Positions 5,097-5,468 of a stretch of DNA of 5,468 nucleotides are shown one piece after another. Both the position numbers and the translations under genes were made by a program. Every line of letters starts with the position of its first letter. The stretch's first letter is position 1. This DNA is from Promicromonosporaceae bacterium (GTDB taxonomy: Bacteria; Actinomycetota; Actinomycetes; Actinomycetales; Cellulomonadaceae). The notes under the pieces are model-generated. The model searched no databases and was not told the origin of the DNA. It was given only the letters and a program-made list of their open reading frames with translations. Location of the stretch: the NCBI GenBank assembly GCA_009782865.1, contig WRIF01000127.1:1-5468 (forward strand). The letters run 5' to 3'.

Positions 5097-5468
5097 ATGG
5101 ATTTGCGCACGCTGCTGGAGGTCATCGGCTGGATCGGCTCGGCACTCATCGTCATCTCGTTGATGCTCAGCCGGGTGCTGCGCTTCAGGTGGATGAACCT
5201 CACCGGCTCGCTGATTGCCGCGGCCTACAACGCCATCCTGGGAATCTGGCCCTTCGTCGCCATGAACGCCGCCATCGTGGTGATCAATGCATTCTGGTTG
5301 CTGCGCCTCTACCGCACCCAGCATGATGAGGCCACCTACCAGGTGGTGGAGGTCTCGCCGGACGATGCCTACCTGCTGCACCTGCAACATCACCACGCCG
5401 CCGACATCTCCCAGTTTGCCCCCGGCTTTCACCGCCTGCCGGCCCTCGATGAGACCCGCATCTCCGCC
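5097..5468 (+). CDS. YgjV-like membrane protein with C-terminal soluble extension (partial, 3' end beyond window)
   Basis: The frame has 124 codons and is open to the right edge. Three hydrophobic segments at about residues 5-24, 34-50 and 53-71 carry the motifs IGWIGSALIVISL, NLTGS..AAAYNAILGIWP and MNAAIVVINAFWLLRL. This pattern recalls the small bacterial inner-membrane family of E. coli YgjV and the similar CBU_0592-like proteins. The function of these families is not established to my knowledge. After the third span comes a soluble part: YQVVEVSPDDAYLLH at 81-95, then a His-rich HLQHHHAADISQF at 95-107. This is more than the membrane core and continues out of view. The gene lies 39 bp after frdD on the same strand, but the strong -10-like TAGAAT suggests its own promoter. 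The ATG at 5097 is the only good start. Confidence 0.75.
   Translation, partial: MDLRTLLEVIGWIGSALIVISLMLSRVLRFRWMNLTGSLIAAAYNAILGIWPFVAMNAAIVVINAFWLLRLYRTQHDEATYQVVEVSPDDAYLLHLQHHHAADISQFAPGFHRLPALDETRISA

Overview
The window is GC-rich DNA with third-position G/C codon bias, short or overlapping gene junctions and start codons placed just downstream of TAnnnT hexamers. This points to an actinobacterium (Actinomycetota); I cannot name a genus. The secreted BspA-type repeat protein at the left edge is a protein type often met in host-associated bacteria, and the fumarate reductase fits an anaerobic or facultative lifestyle.

Layout. (1) Positions 1-1420, minus strand: the N-terminal 473 codons of a secreted BspA/DUF285-type leucine-rich-repeat protein. 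It has a Sec signal peptide, an acidic linker, a cap domain and nine complete 26-residue repeats in perfect 78-bp register, and it runs off the left edge. (2) Positions 1421-1752: a 332-bp divergent intergenic region holding a perfect 13-bp palindrome and several GC-rich hairpins, with a possible near-leaderless promoter before the next operon. (3) Positions 1753-5057, plus strand: a complete four-gene operon frdA-frdB-frdC-frdD for an Escherichia coli-type quinol:fumarate reductase. All junctions overlap by 1-8 nt. (4) Positions 5097-5468, plus strand: the start of a YgjV-like small membrane protein with a soluble C-terminal extension, cut by the right edge. Its ATG sits at the exact distance from a TAGAAT hexamer expected for a leaderless transcript.

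How the genes work together. FrdA (covalent-FAD catalytic subunit) and FrdB (three iron-sulfur clusters) form the cytoplasmic part. FrdC and FrdD (three predicted membrane spans each) anchor it and hold the quinol site. Together they would pass electrons from menaquinol to fumarate. A Glu at position 55 of FrdA, where fumarate reductases of this type have Glu and E. coli SdhA has Gln, supports fumarate reduction as the main direction. The repeat protein and the YgjV-like protein have no evident functional link to the operon.

I see no RNA genes, insertion sequences, CRISPR arrays or phage genes. I found no convincing undescribed system. The points most worth a second look are the repeat array, the intergenic palindrome, the leaderless-type promoters and the YgjV-like fusion.
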